This document shows, piece after piece, positions 17,267 through 26,430 of a stretch of 64,000 bases of DNA; positions within the stretch are counted from its first letter, which is position 1, and each line of letters starts with the position of its first letter. The DNA is taken from contig NZ_LMFY01000001.1 in the NCBI RefSeq assembly GCF_001426995.1, positions 1,640,470-1,704,469 of the forward strand, in the 5' to 3' direction. The notes under the pieces were generated by a model that saw nothing but the letters and a program-made list of their open reading frames with translations, made no database searches and was not told the origin of the DNA. This DNA comes from Microbacterium sp. Root553 (GTDB lineage: Bacteria; Actinomycetota; Actinomycetes; Actinomycetales; Microbacteriaceae). The position numbers and the translations under genes were made by a program.

Positions 17267-18523
17267 ATGAAGATCATCATCATCGGGGCGGGCATCGGCG
17301 GACTCGCCACCGCGGTCAGTCTGCATGAGGCCGGACTGCGTGACGTCATCGTCTACGAGCGCAGCGCCGCGATCCGCGGCCTCGGAGTGGGCATCAACCT
17401 GCTGCCCCACGCGCTGCGCGAACTCACCGAGCTCGGCATCGCCGACACGATCGCCGAGCTGGGTGTCGAGCCGCGGACCCTCGCCTATTACAACCGTGTC
17501 GGGCAGCCGATCTGGAGCGAGCCGCGCGGCCTCGCGGCGGGCTACCGCTGGCCGCAGCTGTCGGTGCATCGAGGTCGGCTCCAGCTCGCGTTGCGCGACC
17601 TCGCAGAGGCCCGTCTCGCCGAGCCCATCCGCCTCGATCACCGTCTCATCGACATCGTTCGCAACGACGACGGCACCGAGACCGCGCGCTTCGCCACCGG
17701 CGGCGGCACGGTCGAGGACACGGCAGACGTGATCATCGGCGCCGACGGCATCCACTCCGCCCTGCGCGCGCTGCGATACCCCGCCGAGGGGGCGCCGCCG
17801 TGGAGCGGCCTCACCCTGTGGCGCGGAGTGACCCGGATCCCGGCGTTCCTCGACGGACGCACCATGATCATGGCGGGCGACGGCGAGCAGAAATTCGTCG
17901 CCTACCCGCTCGGCCCCGTCGAACCCGACGGACGGATGCCGGTGAACTTCATCGCCGAACGCCGTGCCTCGGGCTCGGGTGATGCGGACTGGAACCGCGC
18001 CGTCGACCCCGCGCCGATCGCCGAGCTGTTCCGGGACTGGCGCTTCGACTGGCTCGATGTGCCCGCTGCCATCGCCACCGCGGACGAGATCCTCGAGTAC
18101 CCCATGGTCGATCGCGACGCCCTGCCGCAGTGGACGTTCGGTCGCACCACTCTGCTCGGCGATGCGGCCCACGCGATGTATCCGAACGGGTCGAACGGCG
18201 GCTCGCAGGCGATCCTCGATGCCCGCACCCTCGCCTTCCACCTGGCCACGGCCGAAGGCATCGATGAGGCGCTCGCGGCGTACGAGCAGGCGCGGCGTCC
18301 GGCGATGACCGCGCTGCTCGCCGGCACGCGTGCCACCGGACCCGAGCGGGTGATGCAGCTCGCCCGCGAGCGGGCCCCGCACGGCTTCGTCGACATCGAC
18401 GACGTGATCCCGTACGCCGAACGCGAGCAGATCGCCGCCGACTACAAGACCTCAGCGGGATTCCTTCCCGAGATCCTCAACGAGCGCCCCTCACTCACGC
18501 CGGCCTCGGCGGTGACGCCATGA
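17267..18523 (+). CDS. FAD-dependent monooxygenase (salicylate-hydroxylase-like)
   Basis: A 418-residue group A flavoprotein hydroxylase. Motifs in order are the dinucleotide fold GAGIGGLATAVSLHEAG at the N-terminus, the DG motif IIGADGIHSALR, and GDAAHAMYPNGSNGGSQAILDA for FAD ribityl binding. It has no signal peptide. The RBS AGGAG is 7 nt before the ATG. Its stop overlaps the MarR start (ATGA). It probably hydroxylates a small aromatic or quinone-like compound with NAD(P)H; the substrate is unknown, but the MarR partner suggests the substrate is also the inducer. Confidence 0.88.
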   Translation: MKIIIIGAGIGGLATAVSLHEAGLRDVIVYERSAAIRGLGVGINLLPHALRELTELGIADTIAELGVEPRTLAYYNRVGQPIWSEPRGLAAGYRWPQLSVHRGRLQLALRDLAEARLAEPIRLDHRLIDIVRNDDGTETARFATGGGTVEDTADVIIGADGIHSALRALRYPAEGAPPWSGLTLWRGVTRIPAFLDGRTMIMAGDGEQKFVAYPLGPVEPDGRMPVNFIAERRASGSGDADWNRAVDPAPIAELFRDWRFDWLDVPAAIATADEILEYPMVDRDALPQWTFGRTTLLGDAAHAMYPNGSNGGSQAILDARTLAFHLATAEGIDEALAAYEQARRPAMTALLAGTRATGPERVMQLARERAPHGFVDIDDVIPYAEREQIAADYKTSAGFLPEILNERPSLTPASAVTP

Positions 18524-19014
18524 GCGATCTCGACGCGGGCAGGCTCGCCGCCGTCATCTCCCCGCTGCGTCGCGCTCTGCTCGCCGCGACGCGCGCAGAA
18601 GCGCGCTTGCCTGAGATGTCGGATGCGCAGATCGACGTGATCCGCGCGCTCCCGCGGGGCACGTCTCGGGGACCTGCCGAGATCGCCGACCGGCTGCGTC
18701 TGAGTCGTTCGACCGTGAGCAACCTGCTCGGCGCGATGGAGGGTGACGGACTCGTCGAGCGGACCCCGGCTCCGGCCGACGGCCGGCGCGTCGTGGTGCG
18801 CGCCTCGGCGGCGGCGCTCGATCTCTTCGACCGGTTCGACGCCGCGAACTCCGCGCTCGTCGCTCAGGCGACAGCGCGTCTCGACCCCGGCGAGCGGGCG
18901 GCACTCGATGCGGCTCTCCCCGTTCTCGAAAGGCTCTGCGCCGTGCTCGCCGGCACGGAGTCGCCGCCCGCCACGCCAGATACGGCTGCCCCAGCTGAGG
19001 AGTCGAACCGATGA
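18520..19014 (+). CDS. MarR-family regulator
   Basis: A 164-residue winged-helix regulator: recognition region PAEIADRLRLSRSTVSNLLGAMEGDGLV (about 48-75), then the wing TPAPADGRRVVVRAS. It overlaps the upstream monooxygenase and the downstream DUF3237 gene by ATGA at both ends, so the three are one operon. It is the likely binder of the TAGTTTTG repeat at 17209, and phenolic ligands are common inducers in this family. Confidence 0.88.
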   Translation: MSDLDAGRLAAVISPLRRALLAATRAEARLPEMSDAQIDVIRALPRGTSRGPAEIADRLRLSRSTVSNLLGAMEGDGLVERTPAPADGRRVVVRASAAALDLFDRFDAANSALVAQATARLDPGERAALDAALPVLERLCAVLAGTESPPATPDTAAPAEESNR

Positions 19015-19484
19015 CATCGCACGACGCGCTTCCTGTTCCCGGCCTCGAGTTCGCCTTCGACGTCACCGTCGAGCTCGGTGCGCTCGAAGACCACCTCGCC
19101 ACCAGCGTCGGTCATCGCCGCGTGGTGCCGATCCTCGGCGGGAGCGTCACCGGTGCGGTCGAGGCCGAGATACTGCCGGGGGGTGCCGACTGGCAGATCG
19201 TGCGTCCGGACGGCACGATCGAGATCGACGGTCGCTACACCGCTCGCACCGCAGGCGGCGATCTGCTCCTGCTCCACGCGAAAGGACTGCGCACCGGCAC
19301 TCCTACGATCCTCGAACGGCTGGGCAGAGGTGAAGAGGTCGATCCCGGCTCGTACTACTTCCGCACCACGGTGCAGATCGAGACGGCGGCGCCGGGGCTC
19401 GCGCACCTGCAGAGGGCTCTGTTCCTCTCGGCCGCGCAGCGGCAGGCGAACGCCGTGCGCTACCGCGCCTATCGGGTGAGCTAG
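19011..19484 (+). CDS. DUF3237 family protein
   Basis: A 157-residue beta-rich protein matching the DUF3237 pattern: GRRVVPILGGSVTG-like start (HRRVVPILGG), GADWQIVRPDGTIEIDGRYTART and the end YYFRTTVQIETAAPGLAHL. The family's function is not established; it often accompanies aromatic-compound oxidoreductases, as here with the flavin monooxygenase. It may bind or convert the hydroxylated product. Confidence 0.82.
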   Translation: MTSHDALPVPGLEFAFDVTVELGALEDHLATSVGHRRVVPILGGSVTGAVEAEILPGGADWQIVRPDGTIEIDGRYTARTAGGDLLLLHAKGLRTGTPTILERLGRGEEVDPGSYYFRTTVQIETAAPGLAHLQRALFLSAAQRQANAVRYRAYRVS

Positions 19485-19509
19485 CGGCGGGCTCGGGCGT
19501 CGGCAGATC

Positions 19510-20529
19510 TCAGGATCGTGCGTGTCCGACGGGGCGGGTCGATGCGCGCTCGCGATAGATCAGGTCGAACCACTCGGTGCCGTGCACGGAGTCATCGGCC
19601 TTCTCGATCAGCGAGATGAGCATCGCGCCTGCACGCATCCCGGCATCCTGAGCGCGCAGATCGAGAGATGAGATCGGCGGCTGCACGATCTGCAGTGCGG
19701 GACTGTCGTTGTACGCGACGAGCTGGACATCGTCGGGGACGGAGTGGCCGAGTTCGCGGAGCGTCGAGAGGATGCCGACTCCGAGACCCTCGGGGAGGCA
19801 CACGATCGCGTCGACATCGGGGTGAGCGTCGTGCAGGCTCCGGATCATCGTGTGCAGTTCCTCAGCCGAAGGGACGCCGTGGAGGTCGATGAACCTGACG
19901 GTGATGCCGGTGGCGTCCGCCCAGTCCGCGGCCGCGTCGGCGGCGAGCCGCGCCCACATCTGATCGATCATGGGCCGCACCACGGCGATCGACGTCGCTC
20001 CGCTCGCACGCAGCCGATCGAGCAGCCGATCCATCGCGGTGCGATGATCGCCCGCCAGCGCCACGGTGGGTTCGGGCATCCCCGGAGGCACCAGCTCGGA
20101 GGTCACGACCGGACGCCCGGATTCGAGGATCGCACGGGCGAGCTCGTCGTCGCCGATCACATCGGTCATCACGAATCCGTCGACGTGGAGGGTTCGAGCC
20201 TTGGACGCGGGGAACTCGGCGGGAATGAGAGACACCGTCAGCTCTCGATCCTCTGTGCTCTGCACGACGCCGACGGCGAAGTTCATGTAGTACTCCATGA
20301 AGTTCATGCCGCGAGGCAACCAGAGTCCGATCGAGCCCGCCCGTGCCTGGCGGAGGTTGCGCGCTCCACTGTTCGTCGAGTAGCTGAGGGTCTGCGCCGC
20401 CTCGAGCACCCGACGTCTCGTCTCGGCGGAGACGCGACCGGTGCCGGCGAGCGCGCGGGATGCCGTGCCTCGCGAGATTCCGCACATATCGGCGACGTCC
20501 TGCAGCGTCGCGGCTCGTGTCGATGACAT
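19510..20529 (-). CDS. LacI-family regulator (of the permease-amidohydrolase operon)
   Basis: A 339-residue LacI-type repressor. The HTH is at 8-28 (LQDVADMCGISRGTASRALAG), followed by the hinge (YSTNSGARNLRQARAGSIGLW) and the periplasmic-binding-like effector domain. RBS AGGGAGG precedes the ATG at 20529. It is divergent from the permease gene, with an 18-bp palindrome between them. The ligand may be the permease substrate; LacI control of an APC-type permease is less usual than of sugar importers. Confidence 0.88.
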   Translation of the reverse strand: MSSTRAATLQDVADMCGISRGTASRALAGTGRVSAETRRRVLEAAQTLSYSTNSGARNLRQARAGSIGLWLPRGMNFMEYYMNFAVGVVQSTEDRELTVSLIPAEFPASKARTLHVDGFVMTDVIGDDELARAILESGRPVVTSELVPPGMPEPTVALAGDHRTAMDRLLDRLRASGATSIAVVRPMIDQMWARLAADAAADWADATGITVRFIDLHGVPSAEELHTMIRSLHDAHPDVDAIVCLPEGLGVGILSTLRELGHSVPDDVQLVAYNDSPALQIVQPPISSLDLRAQDAGMRAGAMLISLIEKADDSVHGTEWFDLIYRERASTRPVGHARS

Positions 20530-20571
20530 CGTGACCTCCCTGTCGATCCTATGTCGCCGCTGGGTATCAAT

Positions 20572-20597
20572 ATTGCCCAATCGATTGCGCAATCGAT
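20572..20597. promoter_or_regulatory. LacI-type operator pair
   Basis: ATCGATTGC-GCAATCGAT (20580-20597) is a perfect 18-bp palindrome with the central GC typical of LacI sites. ATTGCCCAAT (20572-20581) is a second, partly overlapping copy of the ATTGC/GCAAT core. They lie 43 nt from the LacI start and 79 nt from the permease start. Confidence 0.75.
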
Positions 20598-20676
20598 GTT
20601 CCGTGCGCCACACTGTCGTCCAACGACCCGCAGGCGTGTTGAGCAGGTCGGCCACCCGACGGAAGGAAAGCACGCC

Positions 20677-22149
20677 ATGACCCAGCAGACGTCTCTTCGA
20701 AACGAGGAGCACACCGGCCAGCTGAAGAAAGCAGCCCTCAGTGCGTGGGGGGTCGTCTTCCTCGTCATATCGGCTGCGGCCCCGTTGAGCGTTCTCGCGG
20801 GGATCGGACCCCTGGCTGTCCTGATCGGCGGCGTCTCGGCTCCGATCGTCTACGCCGTCGCGGGCATCGTCCTCGCCGTGTTCGCCGTCGGGTTCCTCTT
20901 CATGGCGCGCAACCTCACCGCGATGGGCGGCTTCTACACCTACATCGCGGTCGGCCTCGGCCGCGTGGTCGGACTCGCGGCCGGCTTCCTGGCCTGGATC
21001 TCCTACAACCTTCTGCAGATCGGCCTCTGGGGCCTGTTCGGGGTCATGGCGCAGGGCATGTTCGCCACCGTCTTCGGCATCGACGTGCCGTGGTGGCTCC
21101 TCGCGGTGATCGGCGCGGTGCTCGTCTTCGCGCTGGCCGTCGCCGGTGTCGATGTGGGGGCGAAGGTGCTGGGAGTGCTCCTGGTCCTCGAGACCATCCT
21201 GCTCGTGGTGCTCGCCTCGTCGATCCTCACCCAGCGCGCCGGGCAGCTCGAGTTCGGGACGTTCGCGCCCGAGAACATCTTCACGCCGAGCATGTTCGCC
21301 ATCCTCGGATTCGGATTCGCCGCGTTCATGGGGTTCGAGTCGACCGTCCTGTACCGCAGTGAGACCCGCGACCCCGATCGTTCGATCCCGCGCGCGACGT
21401 ACATCGCGGTGGCATTCCTGGCGGTGTTCTACACGGTCACCCTGTGGCTCGTGATCCAGGCCTTCGGTGACGGCGAGGTGCAAGGGGTGATCGCTCAGGA
21501 CCCCGCGGCCTTCTTCTTCACCGCCATGGGAGCGTATGTGGGGGACTGGGGCGTATCGGTGATGTTCGTGCTCATCGTGACGAGCATCTTCGCCGGCCAG
21601 CTCGCCTTCCACAACGCGATCAACCGCTACAGCTTCGCGTTGGCGCGCGACGGGATCCTCCCGGCGGCCTTCACCAGGACCAACCGCATGGGGGCGCCGT
21701 GGATCGCCGGCGTGATCCAGAGCGTCGTGGCCGTCATCGTCGTCATCGCGTTCGGCACCGCCGGCCTCGACCCGCTCACGCAGCTCGTCATCCTCGTGAA
21801 CTCGCCCGGCGTCTACGGCATCATCACGCTGCAGCTTCTCGCCTCGATCGCCGTGCTGATCTTCATCATTCGCAACAGGCACCTGGCGCGCCGGTGGTAC
21901 GTGCTGCCGGCTGCCATCGTCTCGCTGGTCGCGATGGCCGTGCTGCTCGTCGTCCTGGTGATCACCATCGACTACCTGACGTCGGCGGGTCCCGCGATCA
22001 ACGCGATCATCCTCGCCGTCGTCCCCGTTGTGCTGCTGCTCGGCGCCGCCTACGCACTCGTACTCCGCGCCCGCCGACCCGAGGTGTTCGCGCGGATCGG
22101 CGGTGCCGATCCGGAGACGGCCCGCGTCGAGAACGGAGAAGCCCGATGA
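20677..22149 (+). CDS. APC-family amino acid permease
   Basis: A 490-residue permease with about 12 membrane segments. The first contains the APC-type loop SAAAPLSVLAGIGPL; segment 6-7 has GFAAFMGFESTVLYRSETRDPDRSIPRAT, where FES and the RDP-IPRAT tail are family hallmarks. RBS AAGGAAAG is 8 nt before the ATG. Its stop overlaps the amidohydrolase ATG. It probably imports an amino acid, amine or N-acylated derivative that the amidohydrolase then cleaves. Confidence 0.88.
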   Translation: MTQQTSLRNEEHTGQLKKAALSAWGVVFLVISAAAPLSVLAGIGPLAVLIGGVSAPIVYAVAGIVLAVFAVGFLFMARNLTAMGGFYTYIAVGLGRVVGLAAGFLAWISYNLLQIGLWGLFGVMAQGMFATVFGIDVPWWLLAVIGAVLVFALAVAGVDVGAKVLGVLLVLETILLVVLASSILTQRAGQLEFGTFAPENIFTPSMFAILGFGFAAFMGFESTVLYRSETRDPDRSIPRATYIAVAFLAVFYTVTLWLVIQAFGDGEVQGVIAQDPAAFFFTAMGAYVGDWGVSVMFVLIVTSIFAGQLAFHNAINRYSFALARDGILPAAFTRTNRMGAPWIAGVIQSVVAVIVVIAFGTAGLDPLTQLVILVNSPGVYGIITLQLLASIAVLIFIIRNRHLARRWYVLPAAIVSLVAMAVLLVVLVITIDYLTSAGPAINAIILAVVPVVLLLGAAYALVLRARRPEVFARIGGADPETARVENGEAR

Positions 22150-23804
22150 CGCGCGACGGCATCGCGGACCTGGTGGTCTTCGCGGGCACGGTGGTCACGA
22201 TGGACTCCGACCCGGCAACCTCCGACGGGGCCGAGGGAGTGGCCATCGTCGCAGGAGAGGTGGTGGCGATCGGGAACAGGACCGCGCTGCAGGCCCGCAT
22301 CGACGAGACGACCCGGGTGGTCGACCTTCCCGGTGCGGTGATCCTCCCGGGTTTCGTAGACAGCCACATCCATCCGGTGTTCGGCATCGAGCTCACCCGT
22401 GGTGCGGATCTCAGCCGATGCCGCACACTAGCCGACGTGGAGTCGGCGCTCCGAGCCGAGGTCGCCGGACTGTCCCCCGAGGACTGGCTGCTCGGCTGGG
22501 GGCTCGACCCGAACGTGTTCGGCGAAGAGGCCGTCTCCCACGCGGTCCTGAATTCCGTGGCGGGCGAGCGGCCCGCCCGCATCCGCTTCTTCGACGCCCA
22601 TGCCGCGCTCGCGTCCGATGCGGCACTCGCGCTCGGCGGCGTCACCGGTCGCGAGGAGTTCACCGACGGCTCCCGCGTCGTGACCGACGAGCAGGGCCGC
22701 CCCACGGGCTACCTCCTGGAGCTTCAGGCCATCGACCTCGTGGAGAGAGTGCTCCCCCCGCTGAGCTTCGAGCACCGCGTCGACGCCCTCTACGAGGTGC
22801 TCCTGAACATGGCCAGGGGTGGATTCACCTCCGGACAGGTGCAGGACCTCGCGCCCGATGCGATCCCGCTGCTGACGGCGATCGAAGAGACGCGCGACCT
22901 TCCGATCCGGTTGCGCATGTCGCCCTGGTACGTACCGGGGACCCCGATCGAAGAGGTGGTCCGGCTGGCCGCACTGCAGGGCGCTCACGGTCGGCACTGG
23001 GTGGTCGAGGGGGTCAAGCTCATGATCGACGGCACCATCGACAATGGCACGGCCTGGCTGCATGAACCGGACTGTCTCGGAGAGTCCACCACCTCGCTGT
23101 GGCTCGACCCCGACCAGTACCGCAACGCCCTCACCGAGCTCGACCGGCGTGGCATCCCCACCACGACGCACGCGATCGGTGACGCCGGGATCGACTTCGT
23201 GGTGCGCGCGATCGACGGTCTGACGGAGCACGCGGCGACGCACCGTATCGAGCACATCGAAACGATGACGGATGCCGCACTCGCCGTCTTCATGTCGTCG
23301 AAGGCGACCGCGAGCATGCAGCCGACCCACTGCACGCTCTTCACCCGAGCGGATGAGAGCGACAACTGGTCGCGACGTCTGGGCCATGCCCGCGCGGGCC
23401 GCGGATTCCGTACCCGCGATCTCGTCAGCGCCGGGATTCCGCTCGCGCTCGGCTCTGACTGGCCCGTCGCGCCGAGCGACGCCGTGGGCATCCTCGCGGA
23501 TGCACAACTGCGGCGCCCGCACGACGACCCGACCGCGCAGCCGATCGGCCCGGACCAGGCGCTCGATGCGATGGATGCGCTGCGTGGGTTGACCGTGGAG
23601 CCCTATCGCACGATCGGTCGCACCGGCGGTGTTCTGCGGGCGGGCGCCGTCGCCGACATCACGGTGCTCGACCGCGATCCTCGGACGGCTGATCCCGAGA
23701 GCCTGGGCGAGGCCGCGGTGCTGTTGACGATCGTCGACGGTCGTGTCGTGGTCGACGCGGGCGTCAGCGGAGTTCGCGGGTCGAGTAGAGGCGGACGGCG
23801 GTGA
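22146..23804 (+). CDS. YtcJ-type metal-dependent amidohydrolase
   Basis: A 552-residue member of the amidohydrolase-3 group. Visible are the N-terminal composite sandwich, metal-binding HxH in DSHIHP (about residue 76), the lysine region EGVKLMIDGTIDNGTAW, His motifs TTTHAIGDAG and HRIEHIET, and the terminal Asp motif LGSDWPV. It is cytosolic, and ATGA-coupled to the permease. It hydrolyses a C-N bond in an unknown substrate. Its 3' end overlaps the convergent small membrane gene by 41 nt. Confidence 0.88.
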   Translation: MTRDGIADLVVFAGTVVTMDSDPATSDGAEGVAIVAGEVVAIGNRTALQARIDETTRVVDLPGAVILPGFVDSHIHPVFGIELTRGADLSRCRTLADVESALRAEVAGLSPEDWLLGWGLDPNVFGEEAVSHAVLNSVAGERPARIRFFDAHAALASDAALALGGVTGREEFTDGSRVVTDEQGRPTGYLLELQAIDLVERVLPPLSFEHRVDALYEVLLNMARGGFTSGQVQDLAPDAIPLLTAIEETRDLPIRLRMSPWYVPGTPIEEVVRLAALQGAHGRHWVVEGVKLMIDGTIDNGTAWLHEPDCLGESTTSLWLDPDQYRNALTELDRRGIPTTTHAIGDAGIDFVVRAIDGLTEHAATHRIEHIETMTDAALAVFMSSKATASMQPTHCTLFTRADESDNWSRRLGHARAGRGFRTRDLVSAGIPLALGSDWPVAPSDAVGILADAQLRRPHDDPTAQPIGPDQALDAMDALRGLTVEPYRTIGRTGGVLRAGAVADITVLDRDPRTADPESLGEAAVLLTIVDGRVVVDAGVSGVRGSSRGGRR

Positions 23805-23991
23805 TCGTGCCGATGACGATGCCGAGCACGCCGACGGCGACGCATGCGCCGAGCCTGAGGGCGGGCGGTACCGCACCGATGGCGTCGCCGTCGCCGTCGA
23901 TGGCGCCGGTCGCCTGGGCGAGCCAGGCGGCGATGAACATGGCGACGACGCCGTAGATCAGGATCGAGAGGGTGCGGGCGACGACGACCAC
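23764..23991 (-). CDS. Small two-helix membrane protein
   Basis: A 75-residue protein with two hydrophobic segments (about 7-25 and 47-66) separated by a short acidic loop IDGDGDAIG. The GTG at 23991 is the best start although its RBS is weak. It lies 50 nt after the GH32 stop on the same strand and could be the last gene of the fructan operon. The function is unknown. Confidence 0.55.
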   Translation of the reverse strand: MVVVARTLSILIYGVVAMFIAAWLAQATGAIDGDGDAIGAVPPALRLGACVAVGVLGIVIGTITAVRLYSTRELR

Positions 23992-24041
23992 CCGTCGGGA
24001 GATCGGCGGGATGCGCGAGCCGTCGGCGGTTCGCGTGTGGG

Positions 24042-25553
24042 TCAGCCTCGGATGTCCACCACGGCGGCTCGCGCCCCGCTCAGCGCTCCGCCGACGGCAT
24101 TGACGGAGTAGGTGCGGTGCGATGCGGCGGGGATCAGTGCGGTGAGCACCCTCTCGCCGTCCTGCGCGAACAGTTCGACAGAGGAGACCCGCTCGTTGAG
24201 CGCATCGATCCACACATCCCATCCGATCGCGGCGGGCTGATCGAGGAGCATCGACGGGGTCCTGGCGAAACCCGGGGGCATCCCCGCGCCGGGGCGATCG
24301 AGCTCGAGGCGTCCGCTCGCACGGTCCTGACGGATCACGACCATCTCATCGCGTGACGACGACTCGATGCGCAGCTCGACGCTCTGCGCATCGCCGAACG
24401 CCGCGGCGAAGCGGATCCGCGCGGCCCCGGTCAGTCCGTCGGCGAGCACGACGCCGCCGGTCAGGCGGCCCAGCTCGACGTTCTCGGCGGGGTCGACCTC
24501 GACCGCCGGCTCCTGCCGCAGCCGCTCGATCCCGTTCTGGTCGCGGGTGAGCGAGAGCCGACGGGGAAGCGTCATCGCGCTGCGATTCTCGTCGGCGTCC
24601 TCGGCGGGGATGCGACCGGCGTACTCCCAGTTGTCCATCCAGGCGATGAGGGTGCGGTCGTGTCGACCGAGACCGTCGAACGTGACGCCGGCATAGCAGT
24701 CCGGCCCGAAGTCGATCCATCCGATCGCTTCGAGCTCCTCGCGAGACTGACTCCGGTCCGTCAGCATCTCGGGCTCGGGAGCCGGGTGGGGCGCGCTGGG
24801 GTGGAACACCGTGCCGTCGAAGTCGCCGACGACGTAGTGCGTGCCGGAGCCCCCGGCGATGCCTCCGGGGTTCAGGCTGATCAGCAGCACCCAGCGCACG
24901 TCGTCCTCATCGCCGTCCACGGCGAGCGGGAACATGTCCGGGCATTCCCAGACGCCGCCGACCGGTCCGGCCGGACCGTACGACGAGAGGAAGGTCCAGG
25001 TCTTGAGGTCGTCGGACCGATGGAACAGCACCTGGCGGTCCTGCGCCTCGACCGCGACCATCACCCAGTATCCGTCCCCGCCGTCGTCGTAGCGGAACAC
25101 CTTCGGGTCGCGGAAGTCGCTCGTGCCGCGGTCGAGCACGGGGTTGCCCCGGTACTTCGTCCAGGCATACCCGCCGTCGGTGCTGTATGCGAGCGCTTGT
25201 GCCTGATGCCCCGGTGCCGCAGCCGTGTACAGAGCCACCAGCGGCGGTCGCTCAGCCGTGCCGAATCCTGAGGTGTTGCCGTGGTCGACCACGACGGAGC
25301 CTGAGAAGATCTGCGCCTCGTCGTCCCAGAGGATCGCCGGATCGTGCTCTGTCCACCGCGCGAGGTCGGTGCTCGTCGCATGGCCCCAGCTGAGGTTCGC
25401 GTGCGCGACGCCCTGCGGGTTGCACTGGAAGTACAGGTGGTAGCGGCCGTCGTGGAAGACGAGACCGTTGGGATCGTTCATCCAGTTGCTGCGCGGAGAG
25501 AAGTGCGCTCGCGGGCTCGTGGTGCGGACCGGGGGAAGGTCAGTGGGGGTCAC
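24042..25553 (-). CDS. GH32 beta-fructosidase (intracellular), locus 1
   Basis: A 503-residue glycoside hydrolase 32. The catalytic triad is visible: nucleophile Asp in NWMNDPNG (about residue 27), stabiliser in FRDPK and acid/base Glu in WECPD. The C-terminal beta-sandwich (about 360-503) ends with the usual SSVELFAQDGE pattern. It has no signal peptide. The GTG start lacks an RBS and may be translated by coupling to the permease 36 nt upstream. It splits imported fructo-oligosaccharides (levan or inulin type) to fructose. Confidence 0.92.
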   Translation of the reverse strand: MTPTDLPPVRTTSPRAHFSPRSNWMNDPNGLVFHDGRYHLYFQCNPQGVAHANLSWGHATSTDLARWTEHDPAILWDDEAQIFSGSVVVDHGNTSGFGTAERPPLVALYTAAAPGHQAQALAYSTDGGYAWTKYRGNPVLDRGTSDFRDPKVFRYDDGGDGYWVMVAVEAQDRQVLFHRSDDLKTWTFLSSYGPAGPVGGVWECPDMFPLAVDGDEDDVRWVLLISLNPGGIAGGSGTHYVVGDFDGTVFHPSAPHPAPEPEMLTDRSQSREELEAIGWIDFGPDCYAGVTFDGLGRHDRTLIAWMDNWEYAGRIPAEDADENRSAMTLPRRLSLTRDQNGIERLRQEPAVEVDPAENVELGRLTGGVVLADGLTGAARIRFAAAFGDAQSVELRIESSSRDEMVVIRQDRASGRLELDRPGAGMPPGFARTPSMLLDQPAAIGWDVWIDALNERVSSVELFAQDGERVLTALIPAASHRTYSVNAVGGALSGARAAVVDIRG

Positions 25554-25589
25554 CGGGGAGGTCGTCTTTCTACTTGATGGGGGCGTCGG

Positions 25590-26423
25590 TCACTTGCCGA
25601 CGCCCGCCGTGAGTCCTTCGCGCAGCGGCTTCTGCCCGAAGAAGAACACCAGCAGCGCAGGGATCATCGAGAGGATCACTCCGGCGAGCACCGTCGAGAT
25701 GCTGCCGGTGCCGAGATTGCCCTGCAGAGTCACGAGCCCGAGCGGCAACGTGAAGTTCTGATCACTGATGGTCATGATGAGCGGTCGGAAGAACTCGTTC
25801 CAGTGATAGTTGAAGGCGAGGATGCCGACGATCGCGAGGGCCGGCGTCGCCAGCGGCAGGTACACGCCGAAGAACGTGCGCCAGGGACCTGCGCCGTCGA
25901 GCTGCGCGGCCTCACCCAGCTCCGTCGGGATCCCCATGAAGTACTGCCGCATCAGGAACGTGCCGAACGCGGTGGGCAGGGCGGGCACGATGAGCGCCAG
26001 GAGGGTGTCGGCCAGCCCCATGCCCCGCACCAGCATGAACACGGGCACGATCGTGACCTGCAGCGGAACCATCATGGTCGCGAGGATCAGGGCGAAGAGG
26101 ATCTTCTTACTGCGGAACTCGAACTTGGCGAAGACGTAGCCCGCCATCGCCGCAGAGAGCATCTGCCCGGCGGCGACGAGCATCACCACGAGAGCGCTGT
26201 TCCAGGCGTACAGCCAGAGCGGGATCTTGGTGAAGACGTCGGCGAACGCTCCGAAGCCCACCGTGACCTCTTGCGTGACGCTGTCTGTGGGCGACAGTGC
26301 CGTGACGAGCGTCCAGACGACGGGCCCGAGAGTGAGGAAGGCCGCCACCCCGAGGATGACGAACTTGCCGCCGGTGCCGAGGCTGTGGACCCATGAGCGC
26401 TTCGTGATGATTGTCGTGGTCAT
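25590..26423 (-). CDS. Sugar ABC transporter permease (MalG-type), locus 1
   Basis: A 277-residue CUT1 inner-membrane permease with six segments. The EAA loop is recognisable: TELGEAAQLDGAGPWRTFFGVYLPLATP. RBS GAGG is 6 nt before the ATG. It pairs with the next permease and the binding protein; no ATPase is in the locus, so a shared MsiK-type ATPase is expected elsewhere, as is common in actinobacteria. Confidence 0.9.
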   Translation of the reverse strand: MTTTIITKRSWVHSLGTGGKFVILGVAAFLTLGPVVWTLVTALSPTDSVTQEVTVGFGAFADVFTKIPLWLYAWNSALVVMLVAAGQMLSAAMAGYVFAKFEFRSKKILFALILATMMVPLQVTIVPVFMLVRGMGLADTLLALIVPALPTAFGTFLMRQYFMGIPTELGEAAQLDGAGPWRTFFGVYLPLATPALAIVGILAFNYHWNEFFRPLIMTISDQNFTLPLGLVTLQGNLGTGSISTVLAGVILSMIPALLVFFFGQKPLREGLTAGVGK

Positions 26424-26430
26424 GATGGCC

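Noticed and set aside
20530..21882. Upstream extension of the LacI gene to 790 codons.
   Set aside because: The extension is antisense to the permease and is rich in Glu/Asp/Arg/His; the LacI HTH and RBS fix the start at 20529.
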